Counted from the first letter of the stretch, positions 31,706 to 45,580 are shown. The stretch is DNA of 64,000 bases from Albula goreensis (GCA_022829145.1 CM040763.1:9099141-9163140), one strand, 5' to 3'. Program-made: numbers and translations. The notes: a model not told the origin generated them from the letters alone.

Positions 31706-34700
31706 ACTCCCCTGTCTCCTGTTATACTGTATATATCTGATTATTAGGCTGCATAGTACAAGGTTCAGTATTATAATTCGGTGTACACAAGATGTTTATT
31801 CAGGTACTTAATACAGAGACGCACCCCTTGTGTGAATGTGATAGTATTTTGACTTAAATTGTGATGATTACATTATTATTATGTTTGATTACGTTAAGCC
31901 ATAATCGTATGATGTATTTCTGGTTTCATAGGGTATTTGATTAATCAGTAAAGGTCCAGCTGTGCATCCATCTTTGATTCAGATTTATTAAATTGTACAT
32001 TACTAATCAAAGAACATGTCACTTTAATATGGATAAGCTGTCACACCATTGTATGATGACATTCCATTCATGGTATCTGAGGAGGTCTTTAAAGGCATCT
32101 AAACAGGCTTGTGTACAATAACAGACACACAACATGTTCAGCTTTATTAAGGCCCTGCCAGCGTGACAGGTTTAAATGTGCCATCTGGAAGCACTAGTCA
32201 GAGGATGGCGAGGTGGACATTTTCTTGCTTGTGAAAAATAAATGTATTAAATTCTGTATTATTCAATATCCTTAGTTTCTGCAGATATTTCCTGTATAGC
32301 ATGAACACTTTCTGATCACAAATACAATGTGGTAAGGTATGTGGTTTGGTGGGCACTGCGTAGAACACCCCTGAAGGCAGAGAAGTTCTCTTCGCTGGTA
32401 TGCATGCATTAAATTGACTGTACACTATAATAAGTGAAGTCGTGAGAAACAGTGAAGGCAGCGGCGTCCTGCGTTTACCCTGCCTACCCCGAAGGCATGC
32501 CGCATCATTTAGAATAAAACATCTTGGCCGCAGTTGCAGATTAGGTATCCTCATCCCTGAGGGGATATGACGAATTCTAAAGAAAGGGAGACGTTACTCT
32601 GTTTTGAATCCGCGTTGATGTGTGACTGAGGGCTTTGAAAATGCGCAGTCAGTCTTGTCAATCAAGACTCTGGCCAGCAAGGGAAGGGAAGAGGTGTTCC
32701 TCTCACCTCTGCCGACCTGCATTACCTGCGCGACCGCAGGCATTTCATTAACAATATTATGACGATCCCAGCTGGTAATATCAGTGTTCAGTTCATCCAA
32801 TTGCCTCACACAGTCTCCTCACACCTGCCAACATCCAGCAGCAGGTCGTCCTCAATTAAACCCAGATTAGCTACGAGAGCTGAGCTGTCAATGGCACGTT
32901 TGTGTTGAGTCTAAGATGGAGGAAATGCATGGGAGAAGTATAACCACAGTTTCTTAACCAAACATGAGCAGGAAAGAATACATACTGTACACTACTAATG
33001 TGAAAAATCTGAATGGATGGAGTTACTATACATTACCAGTAACTCACTCACTGACCAATCATTTCTTGTTGTAAAGAACACTATTTTTTTTTTTTAAATA
33101 GTTGAAACAAATCTATTACTGACTGCTAATTACAGCCCCACCCATTTTTTGTGTGCCCTGGCAGCTCATTCATCTATCACTATCATACACTGAATGTGCA
33201 GCAGGGGTGACAGACAAAGAATTCCCCATTTCAATAATTGATTTCGTGATTGATAACCTGGCAGGCGTAGATCCATTTTTGGCTCCGGTCAAAGAAAGAA
33301 CCTTTTTAATGACCAGAATGCAGTCTGACAGGTGATATGTGACACTGCAATGGGGAGAAGTGCATGCATTAACTACTTGGTGCAGAGGTCGGCCCAAGTT
33401 CTGCCTCATCATCATTTCAAAAGTCCCCTCTCACATGTTGGAGGCCAGACTAAACTCATACTGCTTTTCAGAAGGTTTCTTTTAAGAGGAAAGGCATTAT
33501 TCATATAAGGTTACCTTTATACCCATGTCATTACTGTGTAGTACAACCGTTATTAAACAAAAGTTTCAGTGTTGCTTTATCATCACTTGGAATAACTAAG
33601 TTTCCCACAGCAAAAGAGAGATTTATCGTATTTTCAAAAAAGACATCAACTACATCAAAGTTCTTTTCTTATATACCCTGATGTTCTCTGAGCTGCCAAC
33701 ATGCCACATGTGTCAACTGTTATCTACATAAAATACCTTTTATTACTTTTTCTGTCTGATCTTGCTGCTTGTTTTCTTTCCTGCATTTTTTCAAAAATAT
33801 TACCCATCCAGCTCCTCACATCTCTGCCTTGTTATACAGCTATGGTGCTACTCCCCCCAAATCTGTCCTCTCTACTGTCAATGCTCACTCTTCATTCTGT
33901 GACTGAAATGTCCAAATGCACAGGTATGAATGCCTGTTGATGCAACATTATTCTGGTAAATGACATTCACTTAATCAGATTATTGAGGCATCCTCAGGGA
34001 CTGGCTTTAAACTTTTCTTTCCAGTTAAACCATAATTTTTTCATGGGTCCAGTGTCTAGGGATCTGAATGTGCTGTGTGTCACTTATTGAAAGTGAACTA
34101 ATCTCTTTGTTTGCTGCAATACTTGTTTTGCAGTTGTAACTCTATCCAGCTGTCTATTTCTCACCAAAAAACATGGCTCCTTTCAAAAAAAAGTCACTCA
34201 AGTTTAGATGGCCTGCAAATCTGATTAATGGATAACTGAACTGATTATGAGTCTTCCTTCACTACATTGTTCTGTTCACTCCCACAAGCACAGCAAAGTG
34301 ACCACACAGCCCTGCTGAAGTTAAATAAATTTGAGTCATTCTTGAGTACTTCTGAAAAGGTCATCATCCCCACCTGAGCGCAGTGGCTACAATCCAATCC
34401 AATTTCCCAATGAATTAATTGTATCTGCTTCCTTAAGTTTAAAGTGGCCAGCACCTGCAGGGTGATGCATATGGTACACAGTTTATTTCCTGCATACCGC
34501 TGAGTGCAGCATTTTAACCCCAACACTGACATTCAACGTGAGCTTCTGTTCTTTACCAGGGGACCTCCTCCAGGCCTGAACATAGCATTCCAATGCATTA
34601 AAGGGTGAACAGTACAATCCTCACATAGTAATATAACGTACTTATGCTGCACCATCATTCATGCCACTCAACAACGTCATATGTAATATTTCAGCCTGAG

Positions 34701-35925
34701 CTCATGAACCATGTCATCACCTAACTTTTAACATGCAAAAGAAGATGTATGCATGAATATTTTGATCACGTGTAGGTCTGTACGTTTAAAAAATGAACAG
34801 AGCCTTAAAAAGCAAGTATTTTTCTCCCATTACTGATCATTGAGTACTGGATGTATACCTACAAAACTTCAAATCCCAGATGAAGTTATTTACAATACAT
34901 ATTGTCATTATCATTACACAAGTTTCATAAAAATGTAAACATGACAAGAGTTTTTTTTTGTTATAAAGTGCTGGTAAAAACAAGCATACTTAAAGAGTGT
35001 TTATTGAAGACCATGTTTCCCAGTTTCCACACTGTGAAAAGGGGAGGGCTACAAAGTAAACAATGTTTCCACTAGAACTCAGTACACCCACACACACATA
35101 CACACCCTGCTTCTGACAACGCAGGGATACAGAGAGAGTGAGAGCGAGAGGAGGAAGGAGAGAGTGTGAGATAGAGTAAGTGAACGAGGGAGGAGAGACA
35201 GACTGACATTTAAAAGCCCTTGGTGTAACAGCTATCAAAGGAGCATAAATAAAGAGAGAAAAATCACAAGCTCAAGTGAATTTGTACCAAAAATATGAAT
35301 AAGATATATGAATCAATAAATAAATCGTCCCATCTGTACCCTTCCTGAGGATGACATCACTGTTACATGTATGCACAGTGTTTGTTAGCATCTGCAGATG
35401 GATGGCGTTGCGATGGGGGGTGCTTTTATGCTGTTGGGGTGTGGTTCTTGTGTTTCGTGGGAACTATGATACATGAGGCCTTTTAGATATCCACACATGG
35501 TTATCTACATAAATGTTGGGACTATTAACCAAATTGTTGAAGTTGCATCTTCAACTAAGTTTGACAATGGGAAAAAACAATGGATTAATATGTGTAATGT
35601 GTACATTTTGGTTTTTGTGAATTAAATACTTCTTTTCTGTAACCCCCAATTTACAGAAGTTCAGCATTTTAGTGGACCAGGGGGTGATTTCCCTGAATTT
35701 TTTGACAGCCTGTTTGTAAACACTGTTATGCATAAATAAAGTCTGACTAAGTGATGGGTTATCACATGGTTTGTCCCCAACACAAATTGTCAATGTTAGA
35801 TTGTACACATCACATTTCCCATGACTCCATTGCACTCTACATTCTGTACGAAACGGAAGTCTTGATAATGATGACAAATTGCTGTAGGGTACATTGTGTA
35901 AATTTATAATGTAAATGTTTGTTAC

Positions 35926-35982
35926 ATTACATTACATTAAAGGCATTTGTTAGACATTGTTATCCAAAACAAACTTACAAGG
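35926..35982 (-). repeat. fish SINE 3' tail relic (minus orientation)
   Basis: ACATTACATTACATTAAAGG, then CATTTGTTAGACATTGTTATCC, is the reverse complement of the same tail module found at 2038-2085, including the terminal AATGTAATGTAATG. It is diverged and headless. Confidence 0.7.
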
Positions 35983-38450
35983 CAAAGTGCATATGTTTGT
36001 TGTGTTGTCTTAATGAATGAGGCAGTGCTATACTGAATAAAATGCTCTTACTTTAATACTATCTTGTATTCTCAAAACTTCTCCCCAGTGATCTGCTGTT
36101 CAAAATCCTTGATAAAAATATGTTTTGTTTTCGGCCTTTGTTCCAGTGACATTGAATGCTGGTGATGCATAGAGGACGGCTGTCCTTGCTGTGTTAAATG
36201 AACTGAAGTCCCTAGAAATGTGCAAAAACTCTACTGGAGCAAGGTCTGCTTAAAGTTAAACAGTAGCATGACATGTTTTCTTCTCGCATACAATAAAGTC
36301 AATCCAGAACCCAGGAGCAGCCAAGCTCCAGCTGTCATCTGGCTCACAGCCAGCTCTGTGGAAGAAGTAACATCTAAACATGAGGGAAACAAACACAACA
36401 AAGCAAGTGTGAGATAGCACACCGTAATTCTGCTGTTCAACCATCTCAATGCTAACAGTCACTGCAAAAGTAATAAAGTCACATCCACATGCCCATTTAC
36501 ATGGTCTCTGTTCACGCTGCTCTCAGTATGATATATATGCAATGCTTATTCAGGCATGCAGTCAGGCATTTTCATGAATGGAGAAAAATAGAGTGCACCT
36601 TTTCTTAACCAAATAAGATTCTTAAATAATCTCTCAAATAATTGAATCTCTCATAAAGTTTAGAGGTTGATTGTACAGTTTAATGCAAGCCTTAATTTGA
36701 TTGTATTTGTTTGTCAGAGTCAGCACTTGAACGCATTGAGAATTTTATCAAAAAGTTGGGTGGCGAAGTAACTCCTTGAGGCAATTGCTCCCTTAACTTT
36801 TGTTGTAATGTCTTAGGCAGTCTCTGTAATTGAGAGAATTGCATTGTGGAGGAATTCATTATTTTCTCATTTGCTGTATATTGTCTCTGAAAACACGCAT
36901 GGAGGAGAGCACTCAGGGCAGGTTTACATTTGCTTGCCATCAGTAATATGTGACTTTCTCAGGGGGATTCTCATGCTTATTTAAGTAATTGTTTTTTGCA
37001 GAGAAATCAGTAGACATAGAAAAGATAAGGACCATGGTGTGCTGCATAAATGGATCTTGGGTGTCAATGATCCAGATCTATAAAGAGAAAGCCGACAAAA
37101 TACTCTTCTCTGTGGCATCAATAAGTTACATTTACAACTGAGATTAAGAGAATCCAAAGTGAGCTGATGACCATTCTGCTGCACCAGATAATGTTTGAAA
37201 CGTAGTGCTTTTCAGGTGGCTGAATAGTGTGAGCTGGACAATAAGGACCAAATGGTTTAGCAGGGAAACTATATTGAGTTTGGCCAATCAGTTCCCAACT
37301 CGAGTTTAAACTGATCGATACCAATGAAGCAAGTTAGTACAACTCAAAAAGACCCATGCAAATTATTGCCTTCATTTTTTTAGAGCTACAGGGTCTGTTC
37401 AACCTGTGTGATGAGATATTCATATATCAGATCTCAGCAGATGCTTGCACATAACCTTACAAAGGCATCACTGGCCCAGATATTCATTTTCACCAATTTG
37501 TGAGTCATTTGAGGCCATGCACAGTGAGGTGCATGTTCCATATTCACCCTGCAGTGAAAGCCCATGAGCATTTTTGTTTGCATTCTGTTTATTTCATCAA
37601 ACCTTTTTTCTGGTCACTGTACAAACCCATCCCCCTGGCAAGGCTCTCGGATGACAGGGGCTTTTTGTGTGTACTTTGAAAATCTTTTGAAAGTACACCT
37701 TCTGCACGAGTGATGTACAATTACCCAAAACCACAGGAGAAGGGTGTGACATGGGAAAACATTTCGCCTCAGATCTTTCCCTCTACCAAAGAAAAACTAT
37801 ATTTTTTCATACTGATGTGCTCCTGTTTTTGTCTGTCAAACAACAGTTTTCTTTCTGTTTATTTGGTTATTTCATACTAACATCCATTCCACACAAATTT
37901 TACACTCTTGAATCCCTAGCATTTTCTTTATTTCTTTTATTTAATGCATTTATTTACTTTCTATTATTTAATTGCAAATACCAGATTGGACCTTGACTGT
38001 TCATTATTTCAACTGTAGTAGCCATTTATATTATTAGACAACTATATATTTTCTAGTTGATGTATACTCCATGATGTCTTATTTTCAGAATCTGAGAATA
38101 TCACATGAAAGGAATACATTGAAAGTATTTACCAATGACAAACAGACTACATTTTCATTCTTTCGCTGTCTTTGGTCATTTCTACATTTTCCGTTAATTT
38201 ATCAAATCTAGGCCATTTTTAATTATTTATGATTCTGATTTTTCCCATTTGCTATTTATGTTGCATTTGTGGGTATTTATCAATCAAAAACGTATGAATG
38301 AATTGACGTAAAATGTATAAAGCATGAATGATTAATGATTATAATGAATGAACACATGAATAAATGAACGCTCCATTACTTCAAAGTTGATATGAATGAA
38401 CAAGCAGGTAGACATAGCACGAGATGGAATAATTCTTTACCACCGTTTTC

Positions 38451-38456
38451 CACGTG
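38451..38456. promoter_or_regulatory. mtnr1a: perfect E-box CACGTG upstream of mtnr1a
   Basis: The palindromic CACGTG lies 104 bp before the TATA box. This class is bound by bHLH factors, including CLOCK-BMAL1. A circadian role for this site is inference from the gene's biology. Confidence 0.5.
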
Positions 38457-38559
38457 GGGGCAGCGTTTCTGCAAGCAAGGAATGGTCATGATATGGTAGG
38501 AAGGGCCGAAGTTTTCGCTGGATGTCACATAACAACAATGTAATGGGTAGATACAATGC

Positions 38560-38566
38560 TATAAAA
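38560..38566 (+). promoter_or_regulatory. mtnr1a: TATA box of mtnr1a
   Basis: TATAAAA in a suitable position predicts transcription start near 38590, giving a 5' leader of about 150 nt before the ATG at 38744. No other TATA element is as well placed. Confidence 0.6.
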
Positions 38567-38624
38567 GTGTAGACACATGTGCCTTTTGGGCAAAAAAGTT
38601 ATCAGCTCGGCTGAGGACTACAGC

Positions 38625-38729
38625 ATGGAGAGGACGAAACCCACGGGACAAGACGGCTACTTTATGAGCAAAACATAGGACACGCATGGAGCCCGAATCT
38701 GTTATTTATATTGTTGAATGAGAAAGTAA
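38625..38729 (+). promoter_or_regulatory. mtnr1a: three short upstream ORFs in the mtnr1a leader
   Basis: uORF1 38625-38678 (17 codons, MERTKPTGQDGYFMSKT), uORF2 38686-38721 (11 codons, MEPESVIYIVE) and uORF3 38718-38729 (3 codons) all end before the receptor ATG. uORF2 and uORF3 overlap. All depend on transcription starting upstream of 38625, as the TATA box predicts. Confidence 0.55.
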
Positions 38730-38743
38730 GGGGCTGAGATACA

Positions 38744-38927
38744 ATGAAAATAAATGGAACTCATCTGAACAGTTCTTTGCTGGCCCCACACGAGCTAAAT
38801 CTGAGTCGTCCTCCGTGGGTTGCTACAACTTTGGGAAGCTTTCTCATATTTACGATTGTTGTCGATATTTTGGGGAATCTTTTGGTCATTTTTTCCGTTT
38901 ACAGAAACAAGAAACTGAGGAATGCAG
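38744..38927 (+). CDS. mtnr1a: melatonin receptor type 1A (MT1), exon 1
   Basis: 61 codons plus one base, from ATG to a strong GTAAGT donor. It encodes an extracellular N-terminus with sequons at N4 (NGT), N9 (NSS) and N19 (NLS), and TM1 (FLIFTIVVDILGNLLVIFSV) with the conserved GN of class A GPCRs. YRNKKLRNAG is the typical melatonin-receptor first intracellular loop. The intron after NAG is at the position known for vertebrate melatonin receptors. Confidence 0.95.
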
Positions 38928-39914
38928 GTAAGTTAGCGAAAGAAAACAATAGCGATAATATTTACAAAGCAGCTCAAAATACAATATTCGATGGTGTATT
39001 ATGCCTTACAATTGTCAATCTTTTTCAGCCATGCAGATTATTACCCATACTGACAGTTAATGTGAAGTGTTGTGGTGAAATGACAGCAATTATGTTCTTC
39101 TGTCACTCTGACAGCTACGGTCTTATCAAGGATAGACGCAGCTTTTTAATGGAATGCTTGCAAAGTTAGAAAGTTGATGTCTAGATATTTATTATATTTC
39201 GCACACGTGTGACAGAGATAGTAAAATTTGAAAACGCTCTTGTAACAAACGTCATGGCGTGTTTTAAGGTTTTGTAGCATTGACATCAAGTATAACAATT
39301 TTTTTTTTCGTCGTGCATTGTATTGGGCTATATATATATAAAAAAACATTATGATATCAAGTGCTGTCCAAATGAGTGTCATTAGCATCAAATATGTGAA
39401 TGATTTACTTGCAAAAACTCGAATGCGCTTGGTCTGATTCAGTCGAGGATTACTGTTCATTTTGTCGATTTGTGGCGTTTCCATCTGATGAATATCTGTA
39501 TTATAGTTGTGGCATGGTATCATAGGTCCTTGGTTCCATATATGTAATAAACACGTAGGCTACTTGAAAAATGGACACAGTCGTCCGAAGAGTTACAACT
39601 GAGGAATTCCTTGTCTGTGGGTTGGGCTCGTAACATAGGCGTACTGTAACTGTAGTAGCTAAAAACTATCACCTCGCAGGGCAATGAACTACTGTCATGG
39701 TTCACTTGTTTATGAGCAGGTGAGTTAGAATAAAGGAGGGAGGGTCTTGGGCAAGTTAGGCTGTTTGCACGAGCGACGATTAATGTAGTAGCGCTCTCAA
39801 TGTAGACTCGCTGAGAAATTCATTATGAAGCTATTCATTTTCAAATATTATAGTGAAATAAACGCAGTAATATAACTGCATATTAATCCATAACTAATGC
39901 AATTCGAGCGAATG

Positions 39915-39953
<39 letters not shown>
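39915..39953. repeat. (TTA)n microsatellite
   Basis: About 13 uninterrupted ATT/TTA units, about 1 kb into the mtnr1a intron. Confidence 0.95.
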
Positions 39954-42691
39954 GAGATCGTTTAAACACTCATTCCCTAGTTTTTACCTGAGAGTTCAAA
40001 GAGCTAAGAGTAAGTGAAAGGTACGCATAGAATGTGGATCATCCAGACAAGATGCTTAGGGATATGCACGTTATCTCTTTACTTAAGTCACATTACTTGC
40101 GTTCTTCCTGGATTGCATCACGCGTTAGACATTACATAAGATGTACTACACGACAAAAAAGAATCAGTCATGCTGTGGCAGGTCTTCCTCAAATCGTTTT
40201 TATCATTGTTGAGAATGCACTCCATCCTACATTGAATTACTGAAAAAAAAACTGTGAAAATATATCAGTTAAAGCTCTTAACAGATGATTAAGCTCAAGT
40301 CTTAAAAAGCCAAATGGTAACATAAATATAGATTTAGATTCAGTGAGAAGCCACCAACTTTTGCATCTTAAATTGAAGCAGTTAGACATACATACTTTGA
40401 AATACTTTTGGCTAAACAGTATGAGCAATGGCAAAGTACTTTTTTACTGAAGACATTTCTAACCATAGTATGCTAAAATCTGCTCATTCAGGCTGCAGAC
40501 AGAGCAGTGTAAAGCAGTATGGGAGCTGCTTGCCCCCATTTTCTGCCCTTTCACCATGCCCTGTGGTACCCCTCATGACTGCTTCATCATATTATTTTAT
40601 TTCATTTTAATGAAATCTTATCACTATATCGTTCATCACTCGCTAATTGTCCAAATCAGTCCATAGCCCTGCCCTCTGACATTTATTAATATTTTTATTT
40701 GGAATCTGTTTATATGAATGCAACTAATTATGCTTGGAAAGTATACATACTGATACACAGGTGCATGACATGATGTTACCATTGCAGGTCACTCATCAGC
40801 ATTGCAGTGTGTCTCAGGTAACGCAGATATGGTCCAGATGAAGTAAGATGAATACAGCCCCTCTTAAGCACAAGTGGTGCTGTGTTCATCACTGCTGCAA
40901 ACAGCTGCCTACAAGGCATTTCCCCCTGTCAGTGGATCAGTGGCTTTTACTGGATTTATATTGTCTACACATCATTTCTGACAGCTCTTAAGGTTTAACA
41001 ACTTATGAAAAATATTGGACTCTTATACAAGAAATGCTATTCGAACTGCCTGCCAAATACGTGACAGAAGCAATACCTTAAAATATCTCATTACATTTAT
41101 TCATAAATCACACAAAGATGTTTACCCCCCAAAGAAAAGTAAATTTGTTATTTAGGTCATTAATTAATTCCAATGCTTTTTCATTAATATAATGCAGTAG
41201 GGATTGATGTTTCCTCTCGTGTGTTCTTATATATCTCGTCAGAGTGGAGTTTGATTAGATTTGTTTGGTCTCATAAAAAGAAAATACTGTAATCATATGT
41301 GTTTATCAGGAGTAGCTTGACTCTGTATTGTGTGCATTGTTTATTATAAACATAACCATGTTACTATTATGGCTGCATTCTGAGTTTTAATGTCATATTA
41401 CATCTCAGATATGAAGTGTAGCATGCATACTGTATCCCAAGTGAAATCCATCCAAAGACTTATTACATGTTGCACCATTAATTTTAATGCTCATTGAAAA
41501 TGAAAAGGCTGTAATGAAGTTATGACCAGTTTTGCAGGGTTCTCCAGTTTGACTTTAAAATCGAAGCGATGATAATGTGATGTGGAGGAATAAAGCCTGA
41601 AGAATCCCTGACACCAGGTTTCCTCACATGTGTGTTCAGCATATGTGCAGCAGGTAATATTGGCTTCCAGAGCTTCTGTGTTTTCTAATCAAAACTACAG
41701 ACTCCTCCAACTTCACAGGGGGGACACAAATACCCTCTTCAAACATCACACACTTGCATCTACAGAGAGAGTCATTTGTATCATTCGGGAGGGGCATGGC
41801 CTCCCTCAATGCTGTACACAGAGACTTTTTCCTCTGTTGCAGTTGCAGTGTGTAAAACATTGAGCCGGGGAAAGCACTTTCCCATATCTAACTTGACCAC
41901 TTTAAAATCGCAGTAGGTCCCATATGAGAGTGCTTACCCGTCTTATCTGAGAAGGGCCAGTGTGGGTTTAGACTTTTAATCCAGCCCACAGCTGAAATAG
42001 CTGACTCACATAATCAACTATTCATTCAATTAAGACTTAAAGTAGTTAAATTATGTTTTAGTCCATCCCTATTGGAAAAGACTAGCAATACATATGATAC
42101 ATTACATATGCTGGGGTTTTTTTTTTTTTCAACTTTTTTTCCAACTCTACACTGTCTTATTGGCACTGTAAGTGACACTCATTACCTTGTATGAAGGTAG
42201 TACAGCAGATGTGTAAAGCAGGAAAACATTCAACTCATTCAGGTATTGGCAGCATTTTGGCAGCTCCGCACACTTCTGGTGTCATTCTCTCATTACTATA
42301 CATATGTTACATAACCCTAAGACTGATTTAACTCCAGTGATACTCCCACAGTTCTGGTTTGCCTTAGCTGCACAGAACTTAATGGATCACTTAAAGCAGC
42401 TGAGTGCATAGTTAACCCATCTCACTGTGTGTCAGGGGAATGAATTGGTTTCTGATTTTGTGGTGAACACCAAAACCATCAGACCATGCAGCTTTGCACA
42501 GAGCTTAGAGTGCTACTTTAATACATTTAGTTTTGGAGTTATACTATCCACAGCCATCTCCTTTGGCCCATAGACTATAGAGATATACTCTCCATACTTA
42601 CCATTGATGTAAACACTGTGGTAAAGGTTACTGTGCACATGTAATTAATTATGTGTACATCCTCCCCTTTCCACAGTGACGTATTCTAGTG

Positions 42692-43201
42692 CAGTGGTTT
42701 TCAAAGTGAGGGGTTTAACCAATTTTTTTTTTACAAAAAAATGGGTCACTCATTGAGAGAAGTGTATGAAATGGAACAGAAGTGATGCCACCCACTATCT
42801 TAGAGATGTGGAAAGGCTGTTTCACAAACCTGTACATGTCAATTAATTGGCCTTGATGGAACATGATATTGTAAATATTTGTGATTGTGAACTTGCAGTA
42901 GTTTCAGTGTCTGATACTATCTCACTAAGCATATGCATCAAGATAGATGCTCACTGTTTTTGAGAGTGTGTCTGCAGACATGAGTTGGATACTGCAATGG
43001 CATATGCCCCATTTCTGGCAGCTATCAAGGTTTATCAGATGCTCTTGATGTCACTCGGGCTTTGCAAGAGGAGCACTCAGACCAGAAGCAAGTATTGTGT
43101 TCAGGGCTTTCTATGAGCTAATTAGTGCTAGTAGCCTGTTGGATTGTGTGGCTGCACCATTTGGTTAAATGGGTCAGCTGGAATGAGCTTGAAAACCACA
43201 G
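42692..43201 (+). mobile_element. hAT-like non-autonomous element (510 bp)
   Basis: The left end CAGTGGTTTTCAAAGTGAG and the reverse complement of the right end, CTGTGGTTTTCAAGCTCAT, form inverted termini typical of hAT/Charlie elements. TTTAACCAA recurs subterminally on both sides. Flanking 8-bp sequences TTCTAGTG (42684-42691) and TTGTAGTG (43202-43209) match at 7 of 8 positions, the expected hAT target duplication. There is no transposase frame. Confidence 0.75.
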
Positions 43202-45253
43202 TTGTAGTGATACTGGACAAATTGATAACTCAGAGTGGTAATTTCATCTGCATTTGAGATTCTTATACATTTATGGGTGTGATTTTTAATCCTTTCAGGT
43301 CCATATTGGACCATCAGTTCATCATGTAATTAAAGGTCATCTTGATGGATGCCCATGTTATTATTAGCTACCCTGTGTATAATGTTAATTAGCGGGCATT
43401 ACTTTTCAAAGCAGTCCCATGAAGTCCTACATTACCACTCTCTGATTCTGTTGTATGAATATTTCTTTCAGGAAACCAGGAATGTAGTAAGTAATCTACT
43501 CTGATGTGTGTGGACTTGGTGGAAGGGTGCATCAAACTTGTAAACTAGATATAAACACTTTACATTTATTTTGTAAGATATAATCTACTGTCCTGCTGAC
43601 ACTCATCTTTATTTTTAAAACATTGGCATCATGCTCACTGACCCAGTTGATAACAAGATAAATGTAATAACTTTGATGATCCCTCTCTCCAACTCTCCTA
43701 CTCCAGCAGGTAAAGCACAGGGCAGTAAAGAGGGTTTAATGAAATACACTAGCTGCACATTGCCAGGAGTGCATTTGAGTTAATGCAATGAATTTCCATC
43801 AACTACTTCTGAAGATTGGAAGTGACTTGGAAGTGGCTAGTACAAAAATGATACTTGGTATACTTTACATGTACATTATAATTTATAATGTAAAAAGCAT
43901 GAAAACTTTTGATGTTCATTATTTCTTTTAGACAAAATATAAAAATTTCACAGTGCAAATGTTTCATGAAATTACCTTACCTTGAAATTACCTACATAGC
44001 TGACAAAATACACATGCCTACAGTTGGCAGAACACTGGGTCCTTCAGTGCTGTGTCCATTTGGCCATCCTCTAAGATACAGGCAACATGTAAGCTGCTAT
44101 AATAGCAGCTCCCATTGACTGTATACATGTTTATGCAGTGCTTTCTAATGATGATTAACAAGAGCGGGCTGGCATGTGTGTCCACATGAAATGCGTCACA
44201 TCCCAATGCACATTCTGTCCGTCAGCCAGTCACATGTGGAGCCAGTGACATCAGTCCAATTCCATGCGCTCTGCCCATGTGAATGGTGGCACGAATGTAG
44301 GTACAGGGTAGTTGCATAATGACATGAAAATTTGGCATCCGGCCACAGTTCATGAGTGTGGATTTGAGGAGGCAAGTGGGCTAGTCTACTGTGTTCTGTG
44401 GAGTCACTTTTAAAATGCAGAGTTGGCCTCTGTCCTGTCCTCCTTTTCTTTTTGATAGTCTAAAATACTGCTCTCTTTCAAATAAAAGCGCTGGGGACTT
44501 TGTATGTTGTTTGCTATTTTTTTTTTACCTTGCCACCATTGTCAGTTTCTCTTGTTGATTTAAATTGTGACATTCTGAGTGGTTACAATATTAATGGATG
44601 TGAATTCTTGTTGCTGAACCATGTGTCAGGGTCATTCACTGATTTCAATAGCCGGAAAAATAATAAGGGTGGTACAGCGTTTGGCCCACATGACCTTTAC
44701 ATGCTTTTCACTGTGGTGCAGCAGCGTCACACATACAACAGGGAAGCATTTATTTGTCCATCCATCAAATTTCAAGGCTCTTGAAGCTTGAAGGAAGCAA
44801 ATACAAAAAGAGAAATAATGTATTAAAAAGATGAGTAAGAGTGTGGTTGGAACACACTACTAAATTTCTGAAATCTGTTTAACATCTCCATTCTCTGTAT
44901 AAAAGTATAATGCAATTATCATGTGCAGGTATTACATTGGGGAGATCAGTGGAAAAGCAACAGGGTGCATAGTTAAAATACATAATGCCTTAGCCTCTAA
45001 GTATGTTCAAAGGGAAAAGCGGCATGTCTTCCAACTGTGAACTGTGTACCATGTTCTCAGATTAGTAGGTCATATTCACCCTGTGATTGTTCCATTAGCC
45101 TCCTGCTATGTGTGCTTCATTATGCTTTTTCCCTCCACTTTGTAGACATTCCATGGCCCACTGAAGAATCCGTTGACCCAAAGGGAATATTTAATGAGTA
45201 TCGAAAATAATCATGACACACATAAAAAGGTCCAAATCACATATGCACATGCG

Positions 45254-45304
45254 AATAATGCAAAATGCATTGTTCACGTACAAATAATGCAAAACGCATT
45301 GTTC
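45254..45304 (+). repeat. 22-bp tandem duplication
   Basis: AATAATGCAAAATGCATTGT plus TC at 45254-45275 and the same sequence with one T-to-C change at 45283-45304, 29 bp apart. Each unit contains the near-palindrome ATGCAAAATGCAT. Confidence 0.8.
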
Positions 45305-45462
45305 TTCAATGGCACGCCACAGTTGTTTCCTTTTCCCTCTCTGCGTCTTTCTATTTTATTAAACAAATTCAGCGTCTTAGAATTCATACACTGTGACACC
45401 ACTGTCAGTTCAGATCACTCAGACTCAGCACCCCCACTGTTAGGAGAGAATAATTCAATGTA

Positions 45463-45580
<118 letters not shown>

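Larger units (their letters stand above)
28832..38440. other. fat1-mtnr1a intergenic region
   Basis: 9.6 kb without a supportable protein gene. It holds a CpG-dense patch (31424-31705), a second GC-richer stretch at about 32455-32830, an A/G-rich purine tract near 35129-35212, and a SINE tail relic at 35926-35982. The remainder is AT-rich unique-looking sequence. Confidence 0.75.
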
